NCBI RefSeq assembly: GCF_900207575.1
Contig: NZ_OAOQ01000012.1
Coordinates: 40,373-104,372 of the forward strand
Source: Cereibacter ovatus
GTDB lineage: Bacteria > Pseudomonadota > Alphaproteobacteria > Rhodobacterales > Rhodobacteraceae
Direction of reading: 5' to 3'
Length of the DNA: 64,000 bases
The translations under genes were made by a program, and so were the position numbers. Below are positions 20,079-28,135 of this stretch, in pieces; position 1 is the stretch's first letter, and each line of letters opens with the position of its first letter. The notes under the pieces were generated by a model. That model was not told the DNA's origin, searched no databases, and saw only the letters and a list, made by a program, of their open reading frames with translations.

Positions 20079-21496
20079 TCGGCCACCGGCTTTGTCGGCC
20101 GCGCTTCGGCTTGCAACCGCGCCAGCGCGGCCGAGGTCAGCCGCGCACTGGCGCTGTCGGCGCGGCTGGTCAGGATGATCGGCACCCGCGCGCCGATCAC
20201 CAGACCCGCCGCTTCGGCGCCGCCCAGATGGATCAACTGCTTGGCGATCATGTTGCCGCTTTCAAGGTTCGGCGCCACAAGAATGTCGGCGCGTCCCGCG
20301 ACATCGGACCGGATACCCTTGGCCACCGCCGCCTCGACCGAGATCGCATTGTCATAGGCCAGCGGCCCGTCCACCATCCCGCCGACGATCTGCCCGCGGT
20401 CGTGCATCTTGCAGATCGAGGCCGCAAGCAGCGTCGAGGGGATCTTGCCCGTCACCGTCTCGACCGCCGACAAAAGCGCCGTGCGCGGGCAGTCGATCCC
20501 CAGTGCCCGCACCAGATCGATGGCGTTCTGCACGATGTCGCGCATGGTTTCCAGATCGGGGGCGATGTTGATGGCGGCGTCGGTGATGAACAAAAGCCGG
20601 TCCATCCCCGGCACGTCCAGCGCAAAGACATGGCTCAGCCGGCGTTCGGTGCGCAGGCCCTTGTCGCGGCACAGCACCGCCGACAGCAGCTCATCGGTAT
20701 GCAGCTTGCCCTTCATCAGCGCCGCGGCGCGGCCGTCGCGCACCAGATCCACCGCGATCTCGGCCGCGGCATGGCTGTGGGGGGCGTCGATGATCCGCGC
20801 CTCGTCCAGCGTCACGCTTGCGGCGGCGGCGGTGGCCAGGATCTTCGCCTTTGGCCCCACCCACCACGGTGCGATGATGCCTGCCGCCTCGGCCTGGATG
20901 GCGCCCAGCAGGCTAAGGTCGTCGCAGGGATGGACCACGGCGGTCGGCATCGGCGGAAAGGCCCGCGCGGCCTGAATCAGCCCGGAAAACCGCGCGCCGG
21001 GGGTGTGCAGCCGCACCTCGGGCAGATGCGAGACCGGGCGGCACACCTTTTCGCGCGGCGCCAGAACCAGCGCCTCGCCCGAGATCACGATCTCGCCCTT
21101 CTGGTTCTGGCAGACACAATCCAGCGTGACCTTGGCGCTTTCCATGTCCTTTTCCCGCACCGTGACGCGGACGGTGATCCGGTCGCCGGGCGAAACCGGG
21201 CGGCGGAAGCGCAGCGACTGGCCCAGATAGATCGTGCCGGGGCCGGGCAGACGGGTGCCCAGCACCGCCGAGATCAGCGCGCCCCCCCACATCCCATGGG
21301 CGATGACATGGTGAAAGCCGGTCTCTTCGGCATAGGCCGGATCGAGATGGGCGGGGTTCACATCGCCCGACATCACGGCGAACAGCTCGATGTCTTCCTG
21401 CGTCAGGACGCGATCGACCTCGGCGCTGTCACCGATCGACAGCTCCTGCAACGTGCGGTTTTCAACCGTGGTGATGGACGGGTCACATCCGAACAT
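20075..21496 (-). CDS. fused MaoC-type enoyl-CoA hydratase / phosphate acyltransferase
   Basis: This 473-aa fusion has two enzymes. Residues about 10-150 form a hot-dog (MaoC/R-specific hydratase) domain with the hydratase motif FAVMSGDVNPAHLD and HVIAHGMWGG. Residues about 165-465 form a PTA_PTB domain (TAVVHPCDD, ALMKGKLHTDELLSAV, TDAAINIAPDL, SGNMIAKQLIHLGGAEAAGLVIGA) that exchanges CoA for phosphate on an acyl group. The fusion is a known bifunctional architecture. It overlaps fabI by 14 bp and ackA by 4 bp; GGAGG supports ATG 21496. With AckA it can link an acyl-CoA pool to ATP. Whether acetyl or butyryl is preferred is open. Confidence 0.92.
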   Translation of the reverse strand: MFGCDPSITTVENRTLQELSIGDSAEVDRVLTQEDIELFAVMSGDVNPAHLDPAYAEETGFHHVIAHGMWGGALISAVLGTRLPGPGTIYLGQSLRFRRPVSPGDRITVRVTVREKDMESAKVTLDCVCQNQKGEIVISGEALVLAPREKVCRPVSHLPEVRLHTPGARFSGLIQAARAFPPMPTAVVHPCDDLSLLGAIQAEAAGIIAPWWVGPKAKILATAAAASVTLDEARIIDAPHSHAAAEIAVDLVRDGRAAALMKGKLHTDELLSAVLCRDKGLRTERRLSHVFALDVPGMDRLLFITDAAINIAPDLETMRDIVQNAIDLVRALGIDCPRTALLSAVETVTGKIPSTLLAASICKMHDRGQIVGGMVDGPLAYDNAISVEAAVAKGIRSDVAGRADILVAPNLESGNMIAKQLIHLGGAEAAGLVIGARVPIILTSRADSASARLTSAALARLQAEARPTKPVAE

Positions 21497-22241
21497 GGCG
21501 GCCTCCGTCGATATGGGTCACGGTGCCAGTGACACCCGATGCGGCATCCGAGGCAAGGAAGGCCGCGACGGCGCCCACCTCGGCCACGGTGACAAGCCGG
21601 CGTTCGGGGGCACGGGTCTTGGCGTCCTCGATCAACTCGTCGAAATGATCGATCCCGCTGGCGGCGCGGGTGGCGATGGGGCCGGGCGACAGCACATTGG
21701 CACGGATACCCTGCGGCCCGAGTTCGGCCGCGACATGGCGGGTGCAGGCTTCCAGCGCCGCCTTGACCGGACCCATGATGTTGTAATGGTCCACCACCTT
21801 TTCGGCGCCGTAATAGCTGACCGTCATCAGGCTGCCACCGTCCGTCATCAGCGGCTCGGCCGCCTTCGCCATCCGCAGGAACGAGTGGCAAGAGATATCC
21901 ATGGCCTGCGCGAAACCCGTGGCCGAACAGTCGGTGACACGGCCGTGCAGATCCTCTTTCGGGCAGAAGGCCACCGAATGAAGCAGGAAATCAAGCCGGC
22001 CCCAGCGGTCGCGGAGGGCATCGAAGACCGCTTCCAGCGCGCCGGGCTGCGACAGGTCCAGCGGCAGCAGCATATCCGCCGCAACCGCCTCGGCCACCGG
22101 GGTCACATGGGGCAGGGCGCGTTCGTTCAGGTAAGTCAGCGCCAGCGTGGCGCCGGCATCGGCAAAGGCGCGGGTGCAGCCTGCCGCGATGGACTGATCG
22201 TTGGCCACGCCCACAACCAGCCCGAATTTTCCCTTGAGCAT
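21483..22241 (-). CDS. fabI: enoyl-[acyl-carrier-protein] reductase FabI
   Basis: This 252-aa SDR-fold reductase uses NADH to reduce the trans-2 double bond of enoyl-ACP. It has the FabI-type nucleotide site GLVVGVANDQSIAAG (a short variant without the canonical TGxxxGxG), and the conserved segment VSYYGAEKVVDHYNIMGPVKAALE with the YxxxxxxK catalytic residues (SYYGAEK and MGPVKAA). The C-terminus is shorter than in housekeeping FabI proteins. Its position between phaC and a MaoC/Pta fusion suggests a specialised copy acting on crotonyl or short-chain enoyl thioesters, which is inference. It overlaps the downstream gene by 14 bp. Confidence 0.88.
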   Translation of the reverse strand: MLKGKFGLVVGVANDQSIAAGCTRAFADAGATLALTYLNERALPHVTPVAEAVAADMLLPLDLSQPGALEAVFDALRDRWGRLDFLLHSVAFCPKEDLHGRVTDCSATGFAQAMDISCHSFLRMAKAAEPLMTDGGSLMTVSYYGAEKVVDHYNIMGPVKAALEACTRHVAAELGPQGIRANVLSPGPIATRAASGIDHFDELIEDAKTRAPERRLVTVAEVGAVAAFLASDAASGVTGTVTHIDGGRHVRM

Positions 22242-22252
22242 CGCGGCCCCTT

Positions 22253-23974
22253 TCAGTGTTGCATCACATAGGTGCCGGGCGCGTCGCCCAGAACCGGATA
22301 GCCATTGGCGAGGTCACCCATCGGCGGCAAAGCGCCCTTCGGCCCCGAACGCCGGGCCAGCCAGCGCCCCCATTCCGGCCACCATGATCCTTCAACCGGC
22401 GCATGTGTCGCAAACCATTCGTCGGCATCCAGATAGGGATCGTCGCGCTGGGTGGTGGCAATGCGATAGTGGCGGTTCCTGTGGCCCGGTTCCGACACGA
22501 TCCCGGCGTTGTGCCCGCCCGAAGTCAGGATGAACGTCGTCTCGGTCTCGGTCAGGCGCTGGATCTTGAACACCGACCGCCACGGCGCAACGTGATCGGT
22601 CTCGGTTCCCACCGCAAGGATCGGCAGGCGCAACTCTGTCAGGGACAGCTTGTGGCCCTCAAGCTCGTATTTGCCTTCGGCGAACCGATTTTCCAGGAAC
22701 AGTTCGCGCAGGTATTCCGAATGCATCCGATAGGGCATCCGGGTGGTGTCGGCGTTCCAGCACATCAGGTCATTGGGATGCGCGCGTTCGCCCATCATGT
22801 ATTCGCTCACCATCCGCGACCAGACCAGATCGTTCGACCGCAGCAGCGTGAAGGCGCCGCTCATCTGGTCGCTGTCCAGATAGCCCTGATGCCACATCAT
22901 GTCTTCCAGCAGCGCGACCTGCGCTTCGGAGATGAACAGCGCCAGTTCCCCCGCTTCGGAAAAATCGACCTGCGCCGCGAACAGCGTCATCGAGGCCAGC
23001 CGTTCGTCATGGTCATGCGCCATCCGCGCCGCCATCAAGGACAGCAGCGTGCCACCAAGGCAATAGCCCGCAGCATGAACCTTGGGCGCGCCGGTAATGG
23101 CCTGAATCGCCTTCAGCGCGGCCCGCGGCCCCTGATCCAGATATTCCAGAATGCCAAGATCGCGGTCTTCCGACTGCGGATTGCGCCACGAGATCATGAA
23201 GACCGTGAAGCCCTGCGCCACCAGCCAACGCACCAGCGAGTTCTGCGCCGACAGGTCAAGGATGTAATATTTCATGATCCAGGCCGGCACGATCAGCACA
23301 GGCTCGGGGTGGGTTCTGGCGGTTGTGGGGGAATACTGGATCAGCTCCATCAGATGCGTGCGGGCCACCACCTTGCCCGGCGTCGCGGCCAGATCCTTGC
23401 CCAGATGAAAGCCGTTGCCGTTCACCTGCTGGCCGCCGATGAACTGCGTCATGTCGCTGGCGAAATTCAGCGCGCCCCGCACCAGATTGGCGCCGCCGGT
23501 CTCGGCGGTTCGGGCCACGACCTCGGGGTTCAGGAACGGGATGTTCGAGGGCGAAAAGACATCCAGCATCTGGCGCACCGAAAAGCTCAGCGCCGCTTCG
23601 TGGGCGGGCTCCATCCCGCGCAGGCCGGTGGTGGCGGTCTGCCACCAGTCCTCGGTCAGAAGAAAGGCGTCGCGCATCAGCGCATAGGGCGGGCGGCTCC
23701 ATTGTGCGGCGGCAAAGCGGCGGTCCTTCACCGGCGACTCGTGCGTCACGAAGGCCCCCGACATCAGCGTGGTCGCCGCCGTCATCGCCTTTTCCGTCAG
23801 TTCCGCCTGTTTCCCCGGCGAGCTTGCAAGATGCATCATCCAGTCCAGCGTCGCCGTCGCAAGGGTCGAGGGCGCCAGCCCCCGCGTCATCCCCGCGATC
23901 GTCGCCCTGGCCGCGCGGTCAAGCGCCTCGCCATAGGCCTGCGGCGCGTCGGTCGTCCAGTTCGTATCTGACAT
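22253..23974 (-). CDS. phaC: class I poly(3-hydroxyalkanoate) polymerase
   Basis: This is a 573-aa PHA synthase that polymerises (R)-3-hydroxybutyryl-CoA on granules. The lipase-like box is GYCLGG with the catalytic Cys305; the Asp and His of the triad lie in GTETDHVAPW and SGGHNAGIV. The N-terminal PhaC_N domain (about 75-250) and a length near 580 residues indicate class I. The upstream divergent region holds FNR-like, PhaR-like and perfect 16-bp palindromes. phaC heads the operon with fabI, MaoC/Pta and ackA (11-bp gap to fabI). No phaA, phaB, phaP or phaR lies beside it. Confidence 0.95.
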   Translation of the reverse strand: MSDTNWTTDAPQAYGEALDRAARATIAGMTRGLAPSTLATATLDWMMHLASSPGKQAELTEKAMTAATTLMSGAFVTHESPVKDRRFAAAQWSRPPYALMRDAFLLTEDWWQTATTGLRGMEPAHEAALSFSVRQMLDVFSPSNIPFLNPEVVARTAETGGANLVRGALNFASDMTQFIGGQQVNGNGFHLGKDLAATPGKVVARTHLMELIQYSPTTARTHPEPVLIVPAWIMKYYILDLSAQNSLVRWLVAQGFTVFMISWRNPQSEDRDLGILEYLDQGPRAALKAIQAITGAPKVHAAGYCLGGTLLSLMAARMAHDHDERLASMTLFAAQVDFSEAGELALFISEAQVALLEDMMWHQGYLDSDQMSGAFTLLRSNDLVWSRMVSEYMMGERAHPNDLMCWNADTTRMPYRMHSEYLRELFLENRFAEGKYELEGHKLSLTELRLPILAVGTETDHVAPWRSVFKIQRLTETETTFILTSGGHNAGIVSEPGHRNRHYRIATTQRDDPYLDADEWFATHAPVEGSWWPEWGRWLARRSGPKGALPPMGDLANGYPVLGDAPGTYVMQH

Positions 23975-24054
23975 TTCCGTTTCCGTTGCGGTGGTCCGGG
24001 CCGGAGTTTACACCCGATCCGTAAAATTCTTGTAATGCAGTCGCAGCATTATCC

Positions 24055-24072
24055 ACTTGAGCAAGGTCAAGT
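24055..24072. promoter_or_regulatory. FNR-like inverted repeat upstream of phaC
   Basis: ACTTGAGCAAGGTCAAGT has perfect 6-bp arms around a 6-nt centre. Its TTGA-N6-TCAA core matches the FNR/FnrL consensus spacing. It is centred about 90 bp before the phaC start. Confidence 0.5.
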
Positions 24073-24104
24073 TGTTACTGTGCCATGATTGAAGCGCGGC
24101 CAGG

Positions 24105-24121
24105 GTGCTGCATTGCAGCAC
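24105..24121. promoter_or_regulatory. PhaR-like operator
   Basis: GTGCTGCATTGCAGCAC is a perfect 8-bp inverted repeat with a single central T. It contains CTGC-ATT-GCAG, matching the CTGC-N3-GCAG pattern reported for the PHB-sensing repressor PhaR in Rhodobacter and Paracoccus relatives. A weaker TGC-rich copy lies near 24035-24050. Confidence 0.6.
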
Positions 24122-24148
24122 AAGGGGTTGCGCCGAACGCCGGGCAAA

Positions 24149-24164
24149 AGTGTCGCGCGACACT
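24149..24164. promoter_or_regulatory. Perfect 16-bp palindrome in the phaC/hydrolase divergent region
   Basis: AGTGTCGCGCGACACT is a perfect palindrome with no spacer, in front of the rightward hydrolase promoter zone and about 120 bp before its start. It resembles a TetR- or GntR-type operator. The regulator is unknown and no candidate gene is adjacent. Confidence 0.5.
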
Positions 24165-24282
24165 ATGCGTCATTGACTTGAGACCTTTCCGCCCTAGTTG
24201 ACCGAATCGGGGACTCCGGCTGATTCTCATGGCCCCGGCACCCAACCGGGCGGCCGGTTTCCCGGTTCCCAACGGTGGTTGC

Positions 24283-25221
24283 ATGCGCAGGGTCCGTCAC
24301 ATCCGCCTGATCTTCGTCCTGAACCTGATGGCGTCTGTCGTCCTGGGCACCGGGCTGGCGCTGTGGACCCCCGACCTGCCCCGCGCCGAGCTTGAGGCGC
24401 GCTATCTCGCCAGCCCCGCCGATCTGGTCGAGGTGGCAGGCACCATGCTGCACCTGCGCGACCGCGGCCCGCGCGACGCGCCGGCGGTCATCATGATCCA
24501 CGGCTTTGGCGCAAGCCTGCACACCTGGGCCGGCTGGCAGGACCGGCTGGCAGCCGAGCGGCGGGTGGTCAGCTTTGACCTGCCCGGGCTTGGCCTGTCG
24601 CCGCCCGATGCCACCGGCGATTATTCCGACCGCCGCGTGACCGAAATCGTGCTGGCGATCATGGATCAACTGGGGCTTGAACGGGCCGATCTGGTGGGCA
24701 ATTCCATCGGCGGCCGCATCGCCTTCACCTTTGCCGCCCGTCATCCCGAACGGGTGCGCAAACTGGTGCTTGTGTCGCCCGATGGTTATGAAAGCCCCGG
24801 TTTCACCTATGGCAAGGCCCCCGACGTGCCGGTTCTGGCCGAGGCGCTGCGGCTGTGGCTGCCAAGGCCGCTGTTGCGGCTGTCGCTGGGGATGGCTTAC
24901 GCGGATTCCGGCGTGGTGACGGATCAGCTTGTCAGCCGCTACCACGACCTGATGCGCGCCCCCGGCGTCCGCGAGGCGCTGGTGGAACGGATGCGCCAGA
25001 CCGTGCTGGTCCGGCCGGAAACCCTGCTGACACGAGTGCAGGCGCCGACCCTGCTGCTGTGGGGCGAAGAGGATGCGGTGATCCCCGTCACCAACGCCCC
25101 GGCCTATGCCCGCGCGCTGCCCCATGCGCAGACGGTGCTGCTGCCGGGCATGGGCCATGTCCCGCAAGAGGAAGGGCCCGACCGCTCGCTTCTTCCGGTG
25201 GCGGCCTTCCTGCGCACCTGA
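24283..25221 (+). CDS. membrane-anchored alpha/beta hydrolase
   Basis: This 312-aa protein has an N-terminal hydrophobic anchor (IRLIFVLNLMASVVLGTGLALW, residues about 6-27) and a serine alpha/beta-hydrolase domain. The oxyanion region is IHGFGASLHTW, the nucleophile elbow is VGNSIGG, and the Asp and His are likely in WGEEDAVIP and GMGHVPQEE. The substrate is unknown. It is divergent from phaC across a palindrome-rich promoter region, so a link to PHB or ester turnover is possible, but it lacks features of the known intracellular PHB depolymerase family. An in-frame ATG at 24229 would add 18 residues. Confidence 0.82.
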   Translation: MRRVRHIRLIFVLNLMASVVLGTGLALWTPDLPRAELEARYLASPADLVEVAGTMLHLRDRGPRDAPAVIMIHGFGASLHTWAGWQDRLAAERRVVSFDLPGLGLSPPDATGDYSDRRVTEIVLAIMDQLGLERADLVGNSIGGRIAFTFAARHPERVRKLVLVSPDGYESPGFTYGKAPDVPVLAEALRLWLPRPLLRLSLGMAYADSGVVTDQLVSRYHDLMRAPGVREALVERMRQTVLVRPETLLTRVQAPTLLLWGEEDAVIPVTNAPAYARALPHAQTVLLPGMGHVPQEEGPDRSLLPVAAFLRT

Positions 25222-25231
25222 GCCGCCGCGC

Positions 25232-25256
25232 GGAACAAGCCCCCCGGCCGCGCGTT
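25232..25256 (+). promoter_or_regulatory. EcfG-type promoter (GGAAC-N16-CGTT)
   Basis: GGAAC at 25232-25236 and CGTT at 25253-25256 are separated by 16 bp, matching the alphaproteobacterial general-stress sigma consensus. It reads towards the PLDc_N and DUF2383 genes, whose first start codon is 43 bp downstream. Confidence 0.75.
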
Positions 25257-25298
25257 CAGGACGCGACCCGCGCATCCGCGCCTGTAGGAGAAAACGCC

Positions 25299-25502
25299 GT
25301 GGAAATGAACATGCTGCAACTGCGGGGCTTTGGCGGCCTCATCGTTCTTGCGCTGGATCTGTGGGCGCTGGTATCCATAGTCGGCTCCTCGGCTTCAACG
25401 GGGAGAAAGGTGCTTTGGGCGCTGATCGTGATCCTGCTGCCGGTGGCGGGCTTCATCCTTTGGCTGTTTCTCGGGCCGCGCGCCGCATCGCGCGGGATCT
25501 GA
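25299..25502 (+). CDS. PLDc_N-domain small membrane protein
   Basis: This 67-aa protein has two hydrophobic helices: FGGLIVLALDLWALVSIVGS, then VLWALIVILLPVAGFILWLFLGP. The second carries the P-x-x-G-x-x-xW-xxxGPR pattern of the PLDc_N (cardiolipin-synthase N-terminal) family. No phospholipase catalytic domain follows, as is usual for stand-alone members. GTG 25299 is favoured because TAGGAG ends 8 bp before it; ATG 25305 is the alternative. It lies behind an EcfG-type promoter and 35 bp before a DUF2383 gene, so it probably belongs to the general stress regulon. Confidence 0.8.
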   Translation: MEMNMLQLRGFGGLIVLALDLWALVSIVGSSASTGRKVLWALIVILLPVAGFILWLFLGPRAASRGI

Positions 25503-25537
25503 TCCGCCCGCGCCGCGGTATTGAGGAGAACGAGTGG

Positions 25538-25999
25538 ATGATCGGGAGAAGATCCTACGGCAAGCCCGACAAGGCTGCCATCGCGGCGCTTGAGACGTTG
25601 CACCTGCGCAGCCTTGATGTCCTTGCCGGGTTCGAGACGATGGTGGATCGCGCCGAACCCGCCTTCCGCGCCACGGCCGAGCGTTTCCGCGATCTGCACC
25701 GCAGTCAGACCGACGAACTGGCCGAGATGATCTCGCGCTTTGGTCGTCAGCCCGAGATCGACGGCAGCCTGATGTCCACGGTGAACCGGGCGGTGATCTC
25801 GTTGCGGTCGCTGATCGATACCATCGACCGTGACGTGCTGGGCCAGATCCAGGACGGCGAACAGCATGTGATCGCTGCGTTCGACGATGCGCTGGGGGCG
25901 GGACAGCCGATCGACGTCACCGCTCGCCTGCGGTCGATGCGACGCGAACTGTCGCTTTTGCTGTTCGAGACGCAGGCCGCCGCCTCGACCCGCGACTGA
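25538..25999 (+). CDS. DUF2383 ferritin-like helical protein
   Basis: This 153-aa, all-helical protein matches the DUF2383/PA2169-type family, which has a ferritin-like four-helix organisation. It begins AAIAALETLHLRSLDVLAGFETMVDRAEPAF and contains RFRDLHRSQTDELAEMISRFG. The function is unknown; these genes recur in stress-response loci. TTGAGGAG lies 9 bp before ATG 25538. It follows the PLDc_N gene by 35 bp, probably shares the EcfG-type promoter, and ends at a hairpin terminator shared with the convergent csbD-like gene. Confidence 0.8.
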   Translation: MIGRRSYGKPDKAAIAALETLHLRSLDVLAGFETMVDRAEPAFRATAERFRDLHRSQTDELAEMISRFGRQPEIDGSLMSTVNRAVISLRSLIDTIDRDVLGQIQDGEQHVIAAFDDALGAGQPIDVTARLRSMRRELSLLLFETQAAASTRD

Positions 26000-26018
26000 T
26001 CCACAGCCGCATGAAAAC

Positions 26019-26038
26019 GGCCGGCCCGAAGGCCGGCC
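26019..26038. terminator. Bidirectional hairpin terminator
   Basis: GGCCGGCC-CGAA-GGCCGGCC is a perfect 8-bp stem with a tetraloop, followed by TT on the right and preceded by AAAA on the left. It lies between the convergent DUF2383 and CsbD genes and can serve both. Confidence 0.75.
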
Positions 26039-26063
26039 TTGATGATCGGGCGCAGGGATGACC

Positions 26064-26261
26064 TTAAAGGCGGCGCATCCAGTCATCGACCTTGCGTTCG
26101 GCGTCGGCCTTGTTGTCCCCGTATTTCTGCTGGATAAGGCCAACCATGCGGTCACGGTTGCCCGCAACCTGTTCCAGCTCGTCGTCCGTCAACTCGCCCC
26201 ATTTGGCGCGAGCCTGACCCTGAAACTGCTTCCAGCGGCCGGCGATCTGATCCCAGTTCAT
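26064..26261 (-). CDS. CsbD family stress protein
   Basis: This 65-aa hydrophilic protein matches the CsbD family throughout: MNWDQIAGRWKQFQGQARAKWGELTDDE, followed by GNRDRMVGLIQQKYGDNKADAERKVDDWM. CsbD proteins are general-stress proteins of unknown biochemical role. AAGGAG lies 7 bp before the ATG at 26261, so the 96-codon upstream extension is not used. A GGAAC-N17-CGTT promoter lies about 40 bp upstream on the same strand, placing it under the EcfG sigma factor encoded 2 kb away. Confidence 0.9.
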   Translation of the reverse strand: MNWDQIAGRWKQFQGQARAKWGELTDDELEQVAGNRDRMVGLIQQKYGDNKADAERKVDDWMRRL

Positions 26262-26302
26262 CACGTTCTCCTTGATTGGCTTGGCTTTTGCGATGCCTGA
26301 AG

Positions 26303-26328
26303 AACGCGCGGGCCGGGTGTGGGGTTCC
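26303..26328 (-). promoter_or_regulatory. EcfG-type promoter (GGAAC-N17-CGTT) for csbD-like gene
   Basis: On the minus strand GGAAC (26328-26324) and CGTT (26306-26303) are separated by 17 bp, 41 bp upstream of the csbD-like ATG. The -35 and -10 elements match the EcfG consensus exactly. Confidence 0.75.
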
Positions 26329-26350
26329 GATACCGCCCGCTGCCGTTGCG

Positions 26351-28135
26351 TCACCTGTCGCTGGTTCCGGGGCCGGTTTCGGGCGATGGCGCGTCATTGC
26401 GCGCCTCGGCATCCGCCAGCGGACGCACCACGAACCGGACCGAAAGGCTGTGGGTCTGACCGTCCTCGACGATGCGGACCTCGCCGCCGACCTGCTGGGC
26501 AAAGCCCGTCAGAAGCTGGGCGCCAAGCCCGGTTCCCGTCGCCAGCGTCTCGGCCGAAGGCGGCTGTTCGCCCACCGTGTTGGTGACCTCAAGCACCGCC
26601 GCCGCAGGCCCGTCACGCCAAAGCGCCACATCCAGCCGGGGGACCTGTCCCACAGGGGCACCGGCGTATTTCATCACATTGGTCAGCGCCTCGGTCAGCA
26701 ACAGCGCCAGCGGCACCGCCTGATCCGGCGTCAGCCGCAGGTCGCGGAAATCGGTATGCACCACGATCCGCCGCCCCGGCCCGGTGGCAAGGTTCACCAC
26801 CTGCCGCACGATGTCTGACAACAATTCGTCGGCGCGGATGTCGGTCAGGCCGGTGGTCTGGTAAAGCCCGCGGTGAATGGTGGCAAGGCTCATCACCCGA
26901 TCCTGCAACCCCTTCATCAGCCCCTTCGCCTCGGGGGTGCGGGCCTGCCGCATCTGCATGTTCATGATCGAGGCGATCAGTTGCAGGTTGTTCTTGACCC
27001 GGTGGTGAACCTCGCGCAGCAGCACCTCTTTCTGGTGAACCATATCCTCCAGCTCGGCTTCGTCATGCAGGATGGTTTCGGTCATGCGGGCGAACGCCTC
27101 GGCCAGATCGCGGATCTCGCGCGGGGCGGTGGCGAAATCCAGCGGATCGACCATCCGGCTGCCCTTCGCAAACGAGGTGATCGCCTTGCGCAGGCTGCGG
27201 ATGTGCCGGGTCATCAGCCGTTCGGCGGCAAGCCATGCCACCAGCAGGCAGACGAGCCACATCAGCGACGGCAGCGCCAGCGCCGGCAGCGTGGACAGCC
27301 GCCGATTGGACTGGCTGTCCGCCGCCCAGGAACCCAGCGTGTAAAGCGTGCCCGCAATGATCGGCACCACGGAAAACACCCGCATCTCGCCATCGGCCGT
27401 CTGCGCGGTGAAGGCAAAGCCGCGGTCCATCCCTGCCAGCGCCTTCAGCGCCCGGTCGCGCGGCAGCATGCGCTCTACATCCGCAATCCCGGTTGACGAG
27501 GTCAGCACGTCGCCTTCGCCATTGAAGGTCATCAGCACCGGCGAAGCCTGCCCCGGGTCGGTGTCGGTATGGCTGACAAGCGCACTGTGGGGCAGCGAGA
27601 TTGTCACCAGACCAAGGAAACGATCCCGTTCATCCCGCACCGGATGCGAGGCGATCACGACCGACGTGCCCGAAACCCGCCCCTTCGGATTGACCTGAAG
27701 CAACGGCTTGCCCGCAGCCAACGCCGCCTGAGCGGGCGCCGAGCCGGTGAAATCGAACGTCCTGTCGGCCGACGAACACCGCATCTGAAGGTCGGGGCCA
27801 AGAAAGCCCACCAGCGTGTAAATGCCGGATTCGCGCGCCACATCCGCCAGCGCCGCCGAGCAGGACCCAGGCTCTGCCAGCAACGGGCGCACCATTTGCG
27901 ACAGGGCCGCGGCCGCGCCTTGCGCACGCTGGATCATCCGCACCTGATGGTCGGCCGCGCGCATCGTCTCGCCGGTCAGGGCGGCTTCGGACCGGGCTTC
28001 AGCCTCGTGCAGGACGACATAGGATTGCACCACAGAAATGGTGCCAAGGGGAAGCAGCGCCACCGCAAGCAGGAACGCCAGACGTGATCCGATCCGGTCC
28101 GCGAAGCGGCGGCGCCGCCCGAGCAGCGGTGTCAT
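26351..28135 (-). CDS. HisKA_2-type sensor histidine kinase of the general stress response
   Basis: This is a 594-aa membrane kinase. A transmembrane helix near residues 20-42, a periplasmic sensor region to about 285, a second helix (about 288-310) and a HAMP-like linker precede the kinase core. The phosphorylation site is REVHHRVKNNLQLI (His377/His378), typical of the HWE/HisKA_2 class that phosphorylates PhyR. The C-terminal ATPase has LLLTEALTNVMKYA and GTGLGAQLL. Its ATG overlaps the EcfG sigma stop by 4 bp, so it is co-translated with nepR and ecfG and is the probable PhyK-type input to the system. The signal it senses is unknown. Confidence 0.92.
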   Translation of the reverse strand: MTPLLGRRRRFADRIGSRLAFLLAVALLPLGTISVVQSYVVLHEAEARSEAALTGETMRAADHQVRMIQRAQGAAAALSQMVRPLLAEPGSCSAALADVARESGIYTLVGFLGPDLQMRCSSADRTFDFTGSAPAQAALAAGKPLLQVNPKGRVSGTSVVIASHPVRDERDRFLGLVTISLPHSALVSHTDTDPGQASPVLMTFNGEGDVLTSSTGIADVERMLPRDRALKALAGMDRGFAFTAQTADGEMRVFSVVPIIAGTLYTLGSWAADSQSNRRLSTLPALALPSLMWLVCLLVAWLAAERLMTRHIRSLRKAITSFAKGSRMVDPLDFATAPREIRDLAEAFARMTETILHDEAELEDMVHQKEVLLREVHHRVKNNLQLIASIMNMQMRQARTPEAKGLMKGLQDRVMSLATIHRGLYQTTGLTDIRADELLSDIVRQVVNLATGPGRRIVVHTDFRDLRLTPDQAVPLALLLTEALTNVMKYAGAPVGQVPRLDVALWRDGPAAAVLEVTNTVGEQPPSAETLATGTGLGAQLLTGFAQQVGGEVRIVEDGQTHSLSVRFVVRPLADAEARNDAPSPETGPGTSDR

